Assembly (NCBI RefSeq): GCF_900105395.1
Contig: NZ_LT629775.1
Span: forward strand, 8,025,501 to 8,089,500
Source of the DNA: Streptomyces sp. TLI_053
GTDB taxonomy: Bacteria; Actinomycetota; Actinomycetes; Streptomycetales; Streptomycetaceae
Reading direction: 5' to 3'
DNA: 64,000 nucleotides
The notes under the pieces were generated by a model. The model saw nothing but the letters and a program-made list of their open reading frames with translations, made no database searches and had not been told where the DNA came from. The position numbers were made by a program, and so were the translations under genes. Shown here piece by piece: positions 30,454 through 39,070 of the stretch (position 1 is the stretch's first letter; each line of letters begins with the position of its first letter).

Positions 30454-33400
30454 ATGGCCGAGACACCGCCGGAGCCCGGCCCGCCCACCCGCGTCCAGCG
30501 GCCCGGCCGGGCCAAGGGGCAGGGGCAGGCGCAGAGCCAGGCGCAGGGGCAGGAACCGCCGTCGGACGGGACCGGTGGCGCCGCCACGGAGAGTCCGCGC
30601 ACGCGGGTGCAGCGTCCGAAGGCCGAGCCCGGTGCCGCCGAGAGTCCGCGCACCCGGGTGCAGCGTCCGAAGGCCGAGCCCGGTGCCGCCGAGAGTCCGC
30701 GCACCCGGGTGCAGCGTCCGAGGACCGACCCCGGCGGTCCCGCCGCGTCGGGCACCGTTCCCGGCGCGCGCACCCGCGTCCAGCGCCCGGGCGGCCCGGT
30801 CCCGCCCAGCACCCCGGCCGAACCGTCGCCCGCCGTTACTCCGCCCACCGCCACCCCGCCGTCCACCGTCCCGCCCGCCGGTCCCGGCGACTTCCCCGCC
30901 GCCCTCACCGACCGCTACCACCCCGTCGGCCGGGTCGGCTCCGGCAGCGAGGGCACCGTCTGGCACGCCCGCCGCGCCGACGCCCGTGGCGGCGGCGGAG
31001 GACGCGGCAGCGGCGCCGACAGGAAGAGCCGCGGGACCGGCGCCAGCAGCGGGGCGACCGGCGCCGACGCGGCCGTGAAGGTCGGCAACCCGGGTGTGCG
31101 GGCGGACACCGAACTCCTCGCCCACCTCGCCGGCGACCCGCTGTTCCGCCGCCACGTCCCCGAGATCCTCGGCCACGGCCAGGTCGAGCACGCGGGCGCG
31201 CTCTGCGACTGGCTGGCGATGGAGTACCTCCCCCTCACCCTCGCCGACCACGTGGCCGCGCTGCGCTCGCAGGGCCGTCTCGGCCGTCGCGGCGAGACCG
31301 AGCGGATCGTCCGCGAACTCGTCGACCTGCTGGAGTTCTGGCAGGTGACGATCAAGCGCAACCCGGTCGACTTCAAGCCCGCCAACATCCTGGTCCGCCG
31401 GGGCGGCCGGAACGGCGGCTCCGCCGACGAGTTCGTGGTGGCCGACTTCGGCGGCGTCGCCAAGCTCACCGCGAGCCGTCGCTTCTCCACCGACATGCAG
31501 GTCACCGTCGCCTACATGGCACCGGAACAACTGGCGGGGAGCAACGACCCGGCCGGGCCGTGGTGGGCGCTCGGCACCATCCTCTACGAGGTGTTCACGG
31601 GCGCGAGCCGCTACCGGCGCGCGGACGGCGGCCTGGTCAGCGACGAGGCCCTGCAGTTCCGGCTGGTGATGGACGACGAGGTGGACCTCACCGCCGTTCC
31701 CGGGGAGCGCCACCGGCTGTTGCTCCAGGGCCTGTTCACCAAGGACCCGGCCGACCGGTGGACGGCGCCGCAGGTCCGGGCCTGGCTGAAGGGGGAGAGC
31801 CCGGAGGTGGTCCGCAGCCGGGTCGTCCAGCCGCCGCCCGGACCGACCCCGCCGGCCGGGCCCAAGCACCGTCCGATCGCCTTCCGGGGCGAGGACTTCC
31901 GCGAACCGGCGGCGCTCGCCGAGGCGTTGCTCAAGCGCTCGGCGGACGCGGCGGCCTGGCTGGTGAGCGGTGGCGCGCGGCGGCTGCGCGACTGGCTCCG
32001 GGACGAGGTCAAGGACACCGTCCTCGATCTGCACTACCTCGAGGACGTCGAACGCGGCACCTCCACCGGGAAGTCGGCGGCGGCGTCCCGGGCCGTGCTG
32101 GCCCTCGGTGCCGCGTTCACCCCCGAGGCGGTCCCGTACGCGCGGGACCGCCGGGTGGACGCGGTCGGGCTGGTGGAACTGGCCGAGCGGCCGGACGCGT
32201 TGACCGTGGTCGACGAGCTGGTCGCGGCCGGGCTGCTCGGGCTCGCCGCGCGCTTCCACTGCGGCCACCAGGCCTGCCCGGAGCGGGCGTGCGCCCGGCT
32301 GCTCGGGCTCACCGAGGCGGCCGCCGTGCTGAACCGGGTCGAACGCGAGGCCCGCACCCTCGGCGGCCGCAACGGCAACCCCCACGGCACTTCCGACGGC
32401 GACGGCCGCCTCACCGCCGCCGAACGCAAGGCCGCCCGCCGCTGGATCCTGCTGCTCACCCTGCAACCGGACGGGCAGCGGCGCGCCCTGGTCCGCCGTC
32501 TCTCCGCCCTGCCCGGCCCGCTGGGCGCCCTGCCTGCGCCGGTCCACTCGACCGTGACCGCGGTCGCCGACGGGGCGGGCGCGGTGGCGGCACGGGTGCG
32601 CGGCGGCGGCCGGGAGCGGTTCCGCCGCAACTGGGCGGAGCTGCGCCGCCGGGCGCTCACCGCCGACCCGGCGACGGCCGACGGCCGGGGCGTGCTCGCG
32701 GCGGCGGCCGTGCTCCAGGTGCGGAGCGTCCGTTCCGGCGGCGCGCGCCGGGGCCGGAACCGGGGGGCGTGGAAGGCGGACCTGCGCGCCTGGTGGAGCG
32801 GCGCCCAGGGCGCGCTGCCCCGGCGCGCGGTCGCCGGCGTGCTGCTGTTCCTCTGCCTCGCCCTCACCCTCTGGGCGGGCGCGGTCTGGCGGATGTCCGT
32901 CGACGCCGGGGTGGGCGGGGCCGTGGCCCCCGGCGGCGCGTTCGGCGGCCCGCTGCGGACGGCGGGGGAGGCCGCCGCGCGCGCGACGGCCGGTCAGCTC
33001 GGCGCCGCCCTGGTCGCCGCCGTCGCGGTGGCCGCGTTCCCGGCCAGGATCGGGCGCCGGATCCTCTTCCTCGCCGCCGTCGCCTCCTTCGCCATCGGCT
33101 ATCTGCACCTCGGGCCCCCGATGACCGTGCTGCGGCCGCCGCAAGCGGTGATCGACCGGGTGGTCGTGTTCGAGGGCGGCACGGCGAGCTGGGCCGGTGT
33201 GGCCGCGACGGTGACGCCCGTGCTGGTGCTGTTCGTCAACGGCCGCTCGGTGCGCTGGCTGCTCACCCCGGCGCACGAGGCCGCGGGACGGGCGGCCGGA
33301 GACCGCCGCAACCTCACCGCCCGCCGCCGCGCCCGGGGCAACGGCACCGCGGCGGGCCGGAGCTGGCGGCCCGGCCGGGACGGCCACCGGGACCGGCTCC

Positions 33401-33822
33401 TGTTCTGGCTCGGCGGGACGCTGGTGCTCACCCTGGTGCTCTGGGCGGCGGTCGAGGTCCGGCTGGCGGTGGTCCACCGTGACCACCACCCGAGCCCGGA
33501 GTCCTGGGGAACCGGCCAGGTCGGCGCGGCCTACCAGGCCGACTACCTCCTCCTGCTGGCCTTCCTCGCCCTCGTCGCCTCGGCGGTCGTCCCGGGCGCG
33601 GCCCGCCGCCTGCTGGCGGTCTCGGCGGTCGGCACGGCCGTCCTCGGCGCCTGGCCCCCGCCGCTCGGCCCGTTGGAGGCGCTGCGCATCCCCGTCCTGG
33701 GTCCGTGGTTCCGCTCGCTCGCCGAGGTCTGGGGCCACGCGTCCTTCTGGGCGGCGGTCCTGGTGATGCTCCCGCTCGCGTGCTACCTGGCCGTCTGGAC
33801 CTCCCGCCGGATCGGCGATTAG
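30454..33822 (+). CDS. Large membrane Ser/Thr protein kinase with TRVQRP repeats
   Basis: 1122 residues. ATG 30454 is preferred (GGAGGAG upstream); GTG 30421, overlapping the previous stop, is an alternative. Residues 1-150 are Pro-rich with TRVQRP five times (Thr 12, 50, 67, 84, 107). Kinase domain about 155-450: VGSGSEGTVW, a Gly/Ser-rich insertion, AAVKV lysine, VDFKPANIL (catalytic Asp; HRD reads PVD), VADFGGVAKL (DFG), YMAPEQL. A helical region follows (450-780), then about seven transmembrane helices (790-1115). Likely phosphorylates its own repeats, which the neighbouring FHA protein could bind at the membrane. Confidence 0.92.
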   Translation: MAETPPEPGPPTRVQRPGRAKGQGQAQSQAQGQEPPSDGTGGAATESPRTRVQRPKAEPGAAESPRTRVQRPKAEPGAAESPRTRVQRPRTDPGGPAASGTVPGARTRVQRPGGPVPPSTPAEPSPAVTPPTATPPSTVPPAGPGDFPAALTDRYHPVGRVGSGSEGTVWHARRADARGGGGGRGSGADRKSRGTGASSGATGADAAVKVGNPGVRADTELLAHLAGDPLFRRHVPEILGHGQVEHAGALCDWLAMEYLPLTLADHVAALRSQGRLGRRGETERIVRELVDLLEFWQVTIKRNPVDFKPANILVRRGGRNGGSADEFVVADFGGVAKLTASRRFSTDMQVTVAYMAPEQLAGSNDPAGPWWALGTILYEVFTGASRYRRADGGLVSDEALQFRLVMDDEVDLTAVPGERHRLLLQGLFTKDPADRWTAPQVRAWLKGESPEVVRSRVVQPPPGPTPPAGPKHRPIAFRGEDFREPAALAEALLKRSADAAAWLVSGGARRLRDWLRDEVKDTVLDLHYLEDVERGTSTGKSAAASRAVLALGAAFTPEAVPYARDRRVDAVGLVELAERPDALTVVDELVAAGLLGLAARFHCGHQACPERACARLLGLTEAAAVLNRVEREARTLGGRNGNPHGTSDGDGRLTAAERKAARRWILLLTLQPDGQRRALVRRLSALPGPLGALPAPVHSTVTAVADGAGAVAARVRGGGRERFRRNWAELRRRALTADPATADGRGVLAAAAVLQVRSVRSGGARRGRNRGAWKADLRAWWSGAQGALPRRAVAGVLLFLCLALTLWAGAVWRMSVDAGVGGAVAPGGAFGGPLRTAGEAAARATAGQLGAALVAAVAVAAFPARIGRRILFLAAVASFAIGYLHLGPPMTVLRPPQAVIDRVVVFEGGTASWAGVAATVTPVLVLFVNGRSVRWLLTPAHEAAGRAAGDRRNLTARRRARGNGTAAGRSWRPGRDGHRDRLLFWLGGTLVLTLVLWAAVEVRLAVVHRDHHPSPESWGTGQVGAAYQADYLLLLAFLALVASAVVPGAARRLLAVSAVGTAVLGAWPPPLGPLEALRIPVLGPWFRSLAEVWGHASFWAAVLVMLPLACYLAVWTSRRIGD

Positions 33823-33844
33823 GAAGTCGGCCGGTCCGACTTCC
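33822..33844. repeat. Short relative of the dispersed palindrome
   Basis: GGAAGTCGG (33822-33830) and CCGACTTCC (33836-33844) keep the inner 9 bp of the family seen at 0.9-8.1 kb, with a 5-nt loop. The stop codon of the kinase gene abuts the left arm, so this copy is clearly a gene-end element. Confidence 0.7.
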
Positions 33845-33856
33845 CGCGCCGGCCCT

Positions 33857-33904
33857 GTGCCGGTGCCCCGCCCGGGCCATGGGTCCCGGGCGGGGCACCG
33901 GCAC
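33857..33904. terminator. 20-bp hairpin between convergent kinase and lectin genes
   Basis: Arms 33857-33876 and 33885-33904, perfect, loop of 8. The outer stem GTGCCGGTGCC...GGCACCGGCAC recurs in the hairpin at 49091-49137. Confidence 0.8.
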
Positions 33905-33918
33905 GCGGCCGTACCGGG

Positions 33919-34458
33919 CTACGGGCAGAGACGGCCGGGGCGGCACTCGGGCTCGGGGTTGAGCGGCGGGTAGTTGGACCACCACAGGGGCCTGCTGCCC
34001 GAGTACACGACCAGGTTGCCGCCGTTCTGGATGGCGAGGTAGGCGCCGGGGTGGTTGCCCGTGCGGCTCTCCCACAGCGGACGCCAGGCGGCGTCGTAGG
34101 CGGTGAGGTTGCCGTCGTTCTGGACGTAGAAGTAGGAGCCTACGCCGTAGGTGCCGACGGCCGTCCAGATGGCGACACCGTTCTTGTACAGCACCACATG
34201 GCCGTCGTACTGCTGGTACAGCACGGTGCTGCCGTCCGGTGAGGACCAGCTCTGGCCCCGGCTCAGGCCGGCGGTGGCCAGGATGACGGTCTGGTCGGCG
34301 CTCGACGCGGCGGCTGCGGAGACGGCGGTGGCGGCGGGGCCGCCCGCGGCAGGGGCGCCACCGGCGGCCTGGGCGGTCCCGCCCAGCAGGCCGGCGGCCA
34401 TCAGCAGGGCACCGGCCGCGACACCGGCGCGGGGGACGAGGGATCTTGTGATTCTCAT
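33919..34458 (-). CDS. Secreted bulb-type (mannose-binding) lectin-domain protein
   Basis: 179 residues from ATG 34458 (GGGAG 10 bases upstream). A signal peptide of about 30 residues ends at GGTAQA|AGG. The mature part has the B-lectin pattern of three QxDxNxVxY-like sites: LYQQYDGHVVLYKNG, FYVQNDGNLTAYDAAWRPLW and LAIQNGGNLVVYSGSRPLWW. Bulb lectins bind mannose or other glycans. The C-terminus has a Cys pair (PECRPGRLCP) that may form a disulfide. Single-gene unit. Confidence 0.88.
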   Translation of the reverse strand: MRITRSLVPRAGVAAGALLMAAGLLGGTAQAAGGAPAAGGPAATAVSAAAASSADQTVILATAGLSRGQSWSSPDGSTVLYQQYDGHVVLYKNGVAIWTAVGTYGVGSYFYVQNDGNLTAYDAAWRPLWESRTGNHPGAYLAIQNGGNLVVYSGSRPLWWSNYPPLNPEPECRPGRLCP

Positions 34459-34591
34459 GACGGACACACTCCCGAAGTCGTATCTGCCTGGGTGCGGTCA
34501 GTGTCACCGTGCCCGCCGCGCCCGGGCAAAGCCCTTCGACGTCCGTCGAATCCGGGCGACACGGGGGGTCGGGCGGGTCCCGGGCCGGGGC

Positions 34592-35164
34592 TCAGTGCGG
34601 ACGCAGCCCGGTGAACACCACGTCGAGGACACGCCCGTGCGCGGCCGGGTCGGGGCCGAGCTGCTCCAGGGTGGCCCCGGTACCGACGAGCAGGGCGACC
34701 AGTTCGGGCAGGGTCAGGTCCGCGCGCACGGCCCCGGCCCGCTGGGCGCGGTCCAGCAGTTCGGCCAGCCGGGCGCGGACGACGGCGGACGACGCGCGCA
34801 GCGAGGAGTGCACGTCGATGCCGGCCGCGGCGAGGGCCTGGGCGAACTCGTTCTTCCCGGCGGTCTGTTCGACGATCAGCCGGAAGCAGCCGAAGAAGGC
34901 TTCGGCGGGTTCGGCCCCGGCGGCGAGTTCGGCGGTCCCTTCCGCGATCGTCTCCAGCCGGCGCACCATCACCGCCTCCAGCAGGGCCTCCTTGGTGGGG
35001 AAGTGCCGGAAGAGCGTGCCGACGCCGACCCCGGCGGCGCGGGCGATCTCCTCCGTCGGCACACCGACGCCACGGGTGGTGAACACCTCGGTGGCGGCGT
35101 CCAGCAACTTGGCCCGGTTGCGCGCCGCGTCCGCCCGGAGCGGGCGCTCCTGTGTGCCGCTCAT
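34592..35164 (-). CDS. TetR-family transcriptional regulator
   Basis: 190 residues. N-terminal HTH: NRAKLLDAATEVFTTRGVGV, TEEIARAAGVGVGTLFRHFP, TKEALLEAV; a SCO-type TetR ligand domain follows. Divergent from the SnoaL-like gene at 35310, with a CGGACT/AGTCCG palindrome (35222-35237) in the gap, so repression of that gene and itself is likely. Ligand unknown. Confidence 0.92.
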   Translation of the reverse strand: MSGTQERPLRADAARNRAKLLDAATEVFTTRGVGVPTEEIARAAGVGVGTLFRHFPTKEALLEAVMVRRLETIAEGTAELAAGAEPAEAFFGCFRLIVEQTAGKNEFAQALAAAGIDVHSSLRASSAVVRARLAELLDRAQRAGAVRADLTLPELVALLVGTGATLEQLGPDPAAHGRVLDVVFTGLRPH

Positions 35165-35221
35165 CCTCTCAACTCCCTTTCGTCCGAAGGCGGGAACGCC
35201 GGACGGCCGACCCTGGACAAC

Positions 35222-35237
35222 CGGACTGCACAGTCCG
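35222..35237. promoter_or_regulatory. Candidate TetR operator
   Basis: CGGACT-GCAC-AGTCCG, a 6-bp dyad with a 4-bp centre in the divergent TetR/SnoaL-like promoter region. Inferred from symmetry and position. Confidence 0.45.
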
Positions 35238-35309
35238 TATCGTCTTACCGGAGTCGCTGGTCCGGTTCTGGCGGCCGCATTCACGTCCTTGTCGCTCCGG
35301 GGGTTGATC

Positions 35310-35750
35310 ATGTCCGAAACGCGGTCACCGCGCGAGACCTTCCACGCACTGCTCGACGGCATCACGGCCGGACGCTTCACCGAGCTCGGCGCACTGTACG
35401 CCGAGGACACCGTGGTCGAGACGGTCTTCGAGCCCGGCGGACCGGGCCGGTTCGAGGGGCGGAAGGTGCTCGCCGAGCGGTTCGCCCAGGTCGGGGGGCA
35501 CTCCCCGCTGGAACTGAGCCACCACAACGTGGTGGTCCGCGAGACCGACGACCCCGAGGTGATCGTCGCGGAATGGGACTACCTGGTGCGCCACCGCACC
35601 ACCGGGCGGAGCCGCACCGCCGCCAACATCCAGGTGCTGCGGGTGCGGGACGGACTCATCGTGCACAGCCGCGACTTCCACGACCACCTGGCGCTCGCCG
35701 TGCTCACCGGCACCCTGCCACAGCTGGTCGAGGCACTGGAAGCGGAGTAG
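35310..35750 (+). CDS. SnoaL-like (NTF2-fold) protein
   Basis: 146 residues, ATG 35310. Conserved NTF2-like pattern: ETFHALLDGITAGRFTELGA, LYAEDTVVETVF, GRFEGRKVLAERFAQ, DPEVIVAEWDYLVRHRTTGR, NIQVLRVRDGLIVHSRDFHD. Such alpha+beta barrels bind small hydrophobic ligands and some are isomerases, cyclases or hydrolases; no catalytic residue is decisive. Controlled, by position, by the divergent TetR gene. Its stop lies 12 bases before the convergent esterase stop. Confidence 0.87.
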   Translation: MSETRSPRETFHALLDGITAGRFTELGALYAEDTVVETVFEPGGPGRFEGRKVLAERFAQVGGHSPLELSHHNVVVRETDDPEVIVAEWDYLVRHRTTGRSRTAANIQVLRVRDGLIVHSRDFHDHLALAVLTGTLPQLVEALEAE

Positions 35751-35762
35751 TCGCCCCTGCGG

Positions 35763-36749
35763 TCAGTCCCGGAGCACCCGGCGCAGCCAGCGCAGCCGTG
35801 CGTCCAGGGCGTCGCGGCTGACCGCGGCCCGCGGGGCGTAGGTGTCGAAACCGTGGCACGCGCCCGGCCAGACATGCAGCTCGGCGTCGCCGCCGGCCCG
35901 CCAGATCCCGTCCGCGTACGCCACCGCCTCGTCCCGGAAGGTCTCGGCCGAGCCGACCTCGACATAGGCCGGCGGCAGCCCCGCCAGGTCCGTGGCCCGC
36001 GCGGGCGCCGCGTAGGGCGGCAGGTCGGCGGCGCCGTAACGCTCACCCAGCACGGCCCGCCAGGCGGTCGCGTTGGAGGTCCGGTCCCAGGTGTCGTGGC
36101 CGGCCAGCTGACGGGTGGAGAAGGTGCGGTCCCGGTCGTCCAGCATCGGGCTCAGCAACAGCTGGCCGGCCGGGACCGGACCGCCCCGGTCCCGGACCAG
36201 CAGGGCGAGCGCCGCCGCCAGACCGCCGCCCGCGCTCTTGCCGCCGAGCACGATCCGCCCGGGGTCCGCGCCCAGCTCCGCCGCGCGTCCGGCCACCGCG
36301 AGCAGCCCGGCGTAGCAGTCCTCCAGCGCCGCCGGGTACGGCGCCGCAGGAGCCAGCCGGTACTCCGCCGAGACCACGACCAGCCCCAGCGGCTCCGCCA
36401 CCTCGCGCAGCAGCCGCGGCAGCACCGACCGGGCGTTCCCCATCACCATGCCCCCGCCGTGCAGGTAGTAGAGGAGCGGCAGCGGTCCGACCGCCCCGGC
36501 GGGCCGGGCGCTCACCAACCGCACCTCCGGTCCGTCGCCGGGCCCTTCCGCCGTCAGCTCGGCCACCTCGAAACGGCCGCCGTCCCGCAGCTCCGCCAGC
36601 CCGGGCCTCGGGCGCACCGCCGCGTCCCGGGCCTGCCGGGCGGCGAGGTTCCCCGGCGTCAGCGGCTCCCCGGGCCGCACCCCGGCGGCCCGCACCTCCG
36701 CGTCCACCGCCGGCGGGACCGCCCGCCCGTCGTCGCCGTCACCGCTCAC
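35763..36749 (-). CDS. Alpha/beta hydrolase, hormone-sensitive-lipase (esterase) type
   Basis: 328 residues if started at GTG 36749 (an upstream GTG at 36800 is possible). Oxyanion-hole LLYYLHGGGMVMGN, then VSAEYRLAPAAPYPAALEDC, the nucleophile elbow GGKSAGGGLA and the C-terminal PGACHGFD histidine. Two departures from the HSL family: the elbow is GKSAGG rather than GDSAGG, and the acid position reads GSAETFRDEA where Asp is usual, so the triad would be Ser-Glu-His. A short-chain carboxylesterase is the likely activity. Confidence 0.88.
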   Translation of the reverse strand: MSGDGDDGRAVPPAVDAEVRAAGVRPGEPLTPGNLAARQARDAAVRPRPGLAELRDGGRFEVAELTAEGPGDGPEVRLVSARPAGAVGPLPLLYYLHGGGMVMGNARSVLPRLLREVAEPLGLVVVSAEYRLAPAAPYPAALEDCYAGLLAVAGRAAELGADPGRIVLGGKSAGGGLAAALALLVRDRGGPVPAGQLLLSPMLDDRDRTFSTRQLAGHDTWDRTSNATAWRAVLGERYGAADLPPYAAPARATDLAGLPPAYVEVGSAETFRDEAVAYADGIWRAGGDAELHVWPGACHGFDTYAPRAAVSRDALDARLRWLRRVLRD

Positions 36750-36835
36750 GACCCACCCCCGTCCGACCGGGGTGGGCGACCGGCCGGCCACCCACCCCAC
36801 GTCACCTCACGTCACCTCACGGCACCTCTCCGAGG

Positions 36836-38038
36836 CTACTTGCCGGGCGGGATGTCGTAGACGTGATCGGGCGTCACGATGCTGGTGACCGCCTTGCCGA
36901 CCAGCGTGCTGGGCTCCGAGTTCTGCGCGGTGATGTCGGTGTTCAGCATCAGCACCAGGGTCGCGCACTCCTCCGGCAGGTAGATCGTCAGGCTCTCGTA
37001 GCCGGGCAGCGAGCCGTTGTGGCCGATCCAGCCGCCGATGTTGAAGATCCCGAGCCCGTAGTCGGCGCCGGGGATCCCGGTCGGCAGCATCTTCAGCCGC
37101 TCCGCCTGGGTGGCGGGGGAGAGCAGGGTGCCGGTGGCGGCGTCCTTGGCCCAGTGCTTCAGATCGCGCAGGTCGGACACCATCGCGCCCGCCGACCAGG
37201 CCCAGGACGGGTTCCAGTGGGTGGAGTCGGCGACCTCCCCGGACAGCGTCTGGTCGGTGTAGCCGTGCGCGTACGGCGACGGCAGCGCGGTGCCCTCCGG
37301 GTAAAGGGTGTGATCCAGACCGCTCGGCCCGGTGATCCGCTCCCTGACGAACTGCTCGATGCTCCGCCCGCTCAGCTTCTCCACCAGCAGGCCGAGCAGG
37401 ACGTAGTTGCTGTTGGAGTACTGGTACTGGGTGCCCGGCGGGAACATGTTGTCGTGCTTGTACCCGTACGCGAGCAGTTCCTGCGGAGTGAAGACGCGCT
37501 GCGGGTCGCCCAGGAAGTCGTTCGCGAAGTCCTGGTCCGCGCTGTACGGGAACAGCCCGCTGCGCATCTCCAGCAGCTCGCGCACGGTGATGATCTCCCC
37601 GCACGGCACGCCGTCCAGATAGGCGGAGATCGGCTCGTCCAGGCCGACCAGCCCCTCGTCCACCAACTGCAGCACGGCGGTGGCGGTGAAGGTCTTGGTC
37701 TCGCTGCCGATCCGCTGGTTCAGCCGGTCCGTCATCGGCTCGCCGGTCACCTTGTCGGCCACCCCGAAGGCGCGCACGTAGCGCCCCCGCCCCGGCAGCC
37801 ACAGCCCGACCTGCACCCCGGGAATGCCCGCCTCCCGCATCACCCGCTGCACGGCCTCGTCCAGCCGGGCCCGCAGCTCCGGACTCAGCTCCCGCGCCTC
37901 CTCGTCCTCCGCACCGCCGAACACGGCGGGCACGGCGGCGGCCGCGAGCGTGGGCGCCCCGGCCGCCGTCAGCGGCAGCAGCCCGGTTACGGCGAGCGCG
38001 GCGACGAGGAGCGTACGGACCGGCGAACGTCTTCTCAT
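36836..38038 (-). CDS. Secreted serine hydrolase, class C beta-lactamase/DD-peptidase family
   Basis: 400 residues, ATG 38038. Signal peptide RTLLVAALAVTGLLPLTAAG. Active-site motifs in order: SxxK in IGSETKTFTATAVLQLVDEG, YxN in YQYSNSNYVLLG, and HxG in GWIGHNGSLPGYES. Length and motif order match the Streptomyces R61 DD-carboxypeptidase type, so it probably trims peptidoglycan stem peptides or hydrolyses related D-amino esters outside the cell. It shares orientation with the esterase, but an 86-bp gap leaves an operon uncertain. Confidence 0.92.
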   Translation of the reverse strand: MRRRSPVRTLLVAALAVTGLLPLTAAGAPTLAAAAVPAVFGGAEDEEARELSPELRARLDEAVQRVMREAGIPGVQVGLWLPGRGRYVRAFGVADKVTGEPMTDRLNQRIGSETKTFTATAVLQLVDEGLVGLDEPISAYLDGVPCGEIITVRELLEMRSGLFPYSADQDFANDFLGDPQRVFTPQELLAYGYKHDNMFPPGTQYQYSNSNYVLLGLLVEKLSGRSIEQFVRERITGPSGLDHTLYPEGTALPSPYAHGYTDQTLSGEVADSTHWNPSWAWSAGAMVSDLRDLKHWAKDAATGTLLSPATQAERLKMLPTGIPGADYGLGIFNIGGWIGHNGSLPGYESLTIYLPEECATLVLMLNTDITAQNSEPSTLVGKAVTSIVTPDHVYDIPPGK

Positions 38039-38305
38039 GATCAGGGGCCTCTCTTCGGCTGGGGGACTCCGCCACCGACCACGGCGACGAACCCCGGCCA
38101 ACTACCCCGTTCACCTGTGCGAACCACCGAAAATGCTGCCGATCCACTCGAACGGCGGAGAACGGCGCCCTGGAAGGTCCACCGGTCGCAGTGCCCGATT
38201 GTTCGTCAAAAGTGGAAAGCTCTGCCGAGGGGAGCCCCAAGGGCGGAATACTGGGCGTCAGATCGTCTGAAGCTGAACGTACCCGGGTCGGCACAGGAGG
38301 TTCGG

Positions 38306-38548
38306 ATGGCACTACGGTTCGTTGCGAAGGACGAGAAATCGGGGGATCACGGCTCTCCCACTGTGTGGGTCGACCCGGAGACCAGGGACTTCGTCATCCA
38401 GGGTTGGAAGATCGACGAGGCAACGACGGCGGATTGCTTGGCCGACGGCCCGATCCCGGACCATGAGACCGTGGTCCGCCTCCCTGCTCGCATGGCCATG
38501 GCACTCAGGGAGGCGTTGGATGTCGCAGAGCTTGAACAGCTTCGCTGA
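38306..38548 (+). CDS. Small protein upstream of DUF6879 (80 aa)
   Basis: ATG 38306 with an ideal AGGAGG. MALRFVAKDEKSGDHGSPTV, WVDPETRDFVIQGWKIDEAT and IPDHETVVRLPARMAMALRE are typical of the short proteins preceding DUF6879 genes in Streptomyces. Soluble, no known biochemical function. It overlaps the next gene by 29 bases, so the two are co-translated. Third-position G/C is weaker here than elsewhere in the window. Confidence 0.82.
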   Translation: MALRFVAKDEKSGDHGSPTVWVDPETRDFVIQGWKIDEATTADCLADGPIPDHETVVRLPARMAMALREALDVAELEQLR

Positions 38549-39050
38549 CCTGTTGAGATCGGCGCGGAAGTCGGCAGTTCACCTCGAACTGCGCGATGTC
38601 TACGCGATCGACAACGAGGACGAAGGCTTCCGGGCATGGAGGTCCGGTCTCCGACTCGACCCGGCTGACCGCGTGTCGTGGTGGCGGCCGTGGCTCGACC
38701 TCGTCCAGGAGGTGACTGCCAATGGTGTCCGTGTGAAGAGAGCCAGGATCGTCTCGGAGCCAGCCAGCGAGTACATCCGTTACGAGCACTCGTTCACGTT
38801 CACCAATGTGGCCGGCGGCGAAGAGGTGAGGTGGCTTCCCCGTCGCGCGGCCTCCGATCTTCTGCTCCCCGTCAATGACTACTGGCTGTTCGACGGCAGC
38901 GTCGTCCAGTTCAACATCTTCGACGGTGACGGCCGATGGGTGCACACGGATCAGAGCGACGATCCCGCGCTGGCCCGGAGCTGTGCCGCGGCTTTCGATG
39001 CCGTGTGGGAGCGGGCTGTCCCTCACGAGGCTTTCAGCTTCGCCGAGTAG
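38520..39050 (+). CDS. DUF6879 family protein
   Basis: 176 residues from ATG 38520. Family hallmarks: SFADLLRSARKSAVHLELRD, RVSWWRPWLDLVQEVTANGV, RIVSEPASEYIRYEHSFTFT, VRWLPRRAASDLLLPVNDYW and LFDGSVVQFNIFDGDGRW. DUF6879 proteins are found beside XRE-DUF5753 regulators and probably work with them in a developmental or stress regulatory module. Middle gene of the 38306-39919 trio. Confidence 0.9.
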   Translation: MSQSLNSFADLLRSARKSAVHLELRDVYAIDNEDEGFRAWRSGLRLDPADRVSWWRPWLDLVQEVTANGVRVKRARIVSEPASEYIRYEHSFTFTNVAGGEEVRWLPRRAASDLLLPVNDYWLFDGSVVQFNIFDGDGRWVHTDQSDDPALARSCAAAFDAVWERAVPHEAFSFAE

Positions 39051-39070
39051 TCGCGGCGGCCGACCGGTTC

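Noticed and set aside
29878-33738. Long minus-strand frame opposite the kinase gene
   Set aside because: Low-complexity Arg/Gly/Ala translation with no motifs; the plus strand encodes an evident kinase.
25509-33822. Assignment of the kinase operon to a named phage-defence system
   Set aside because: No nuclease, methylase, vWA, PP2C or TIR component is present, so no named system can be claimed from sequence alone.
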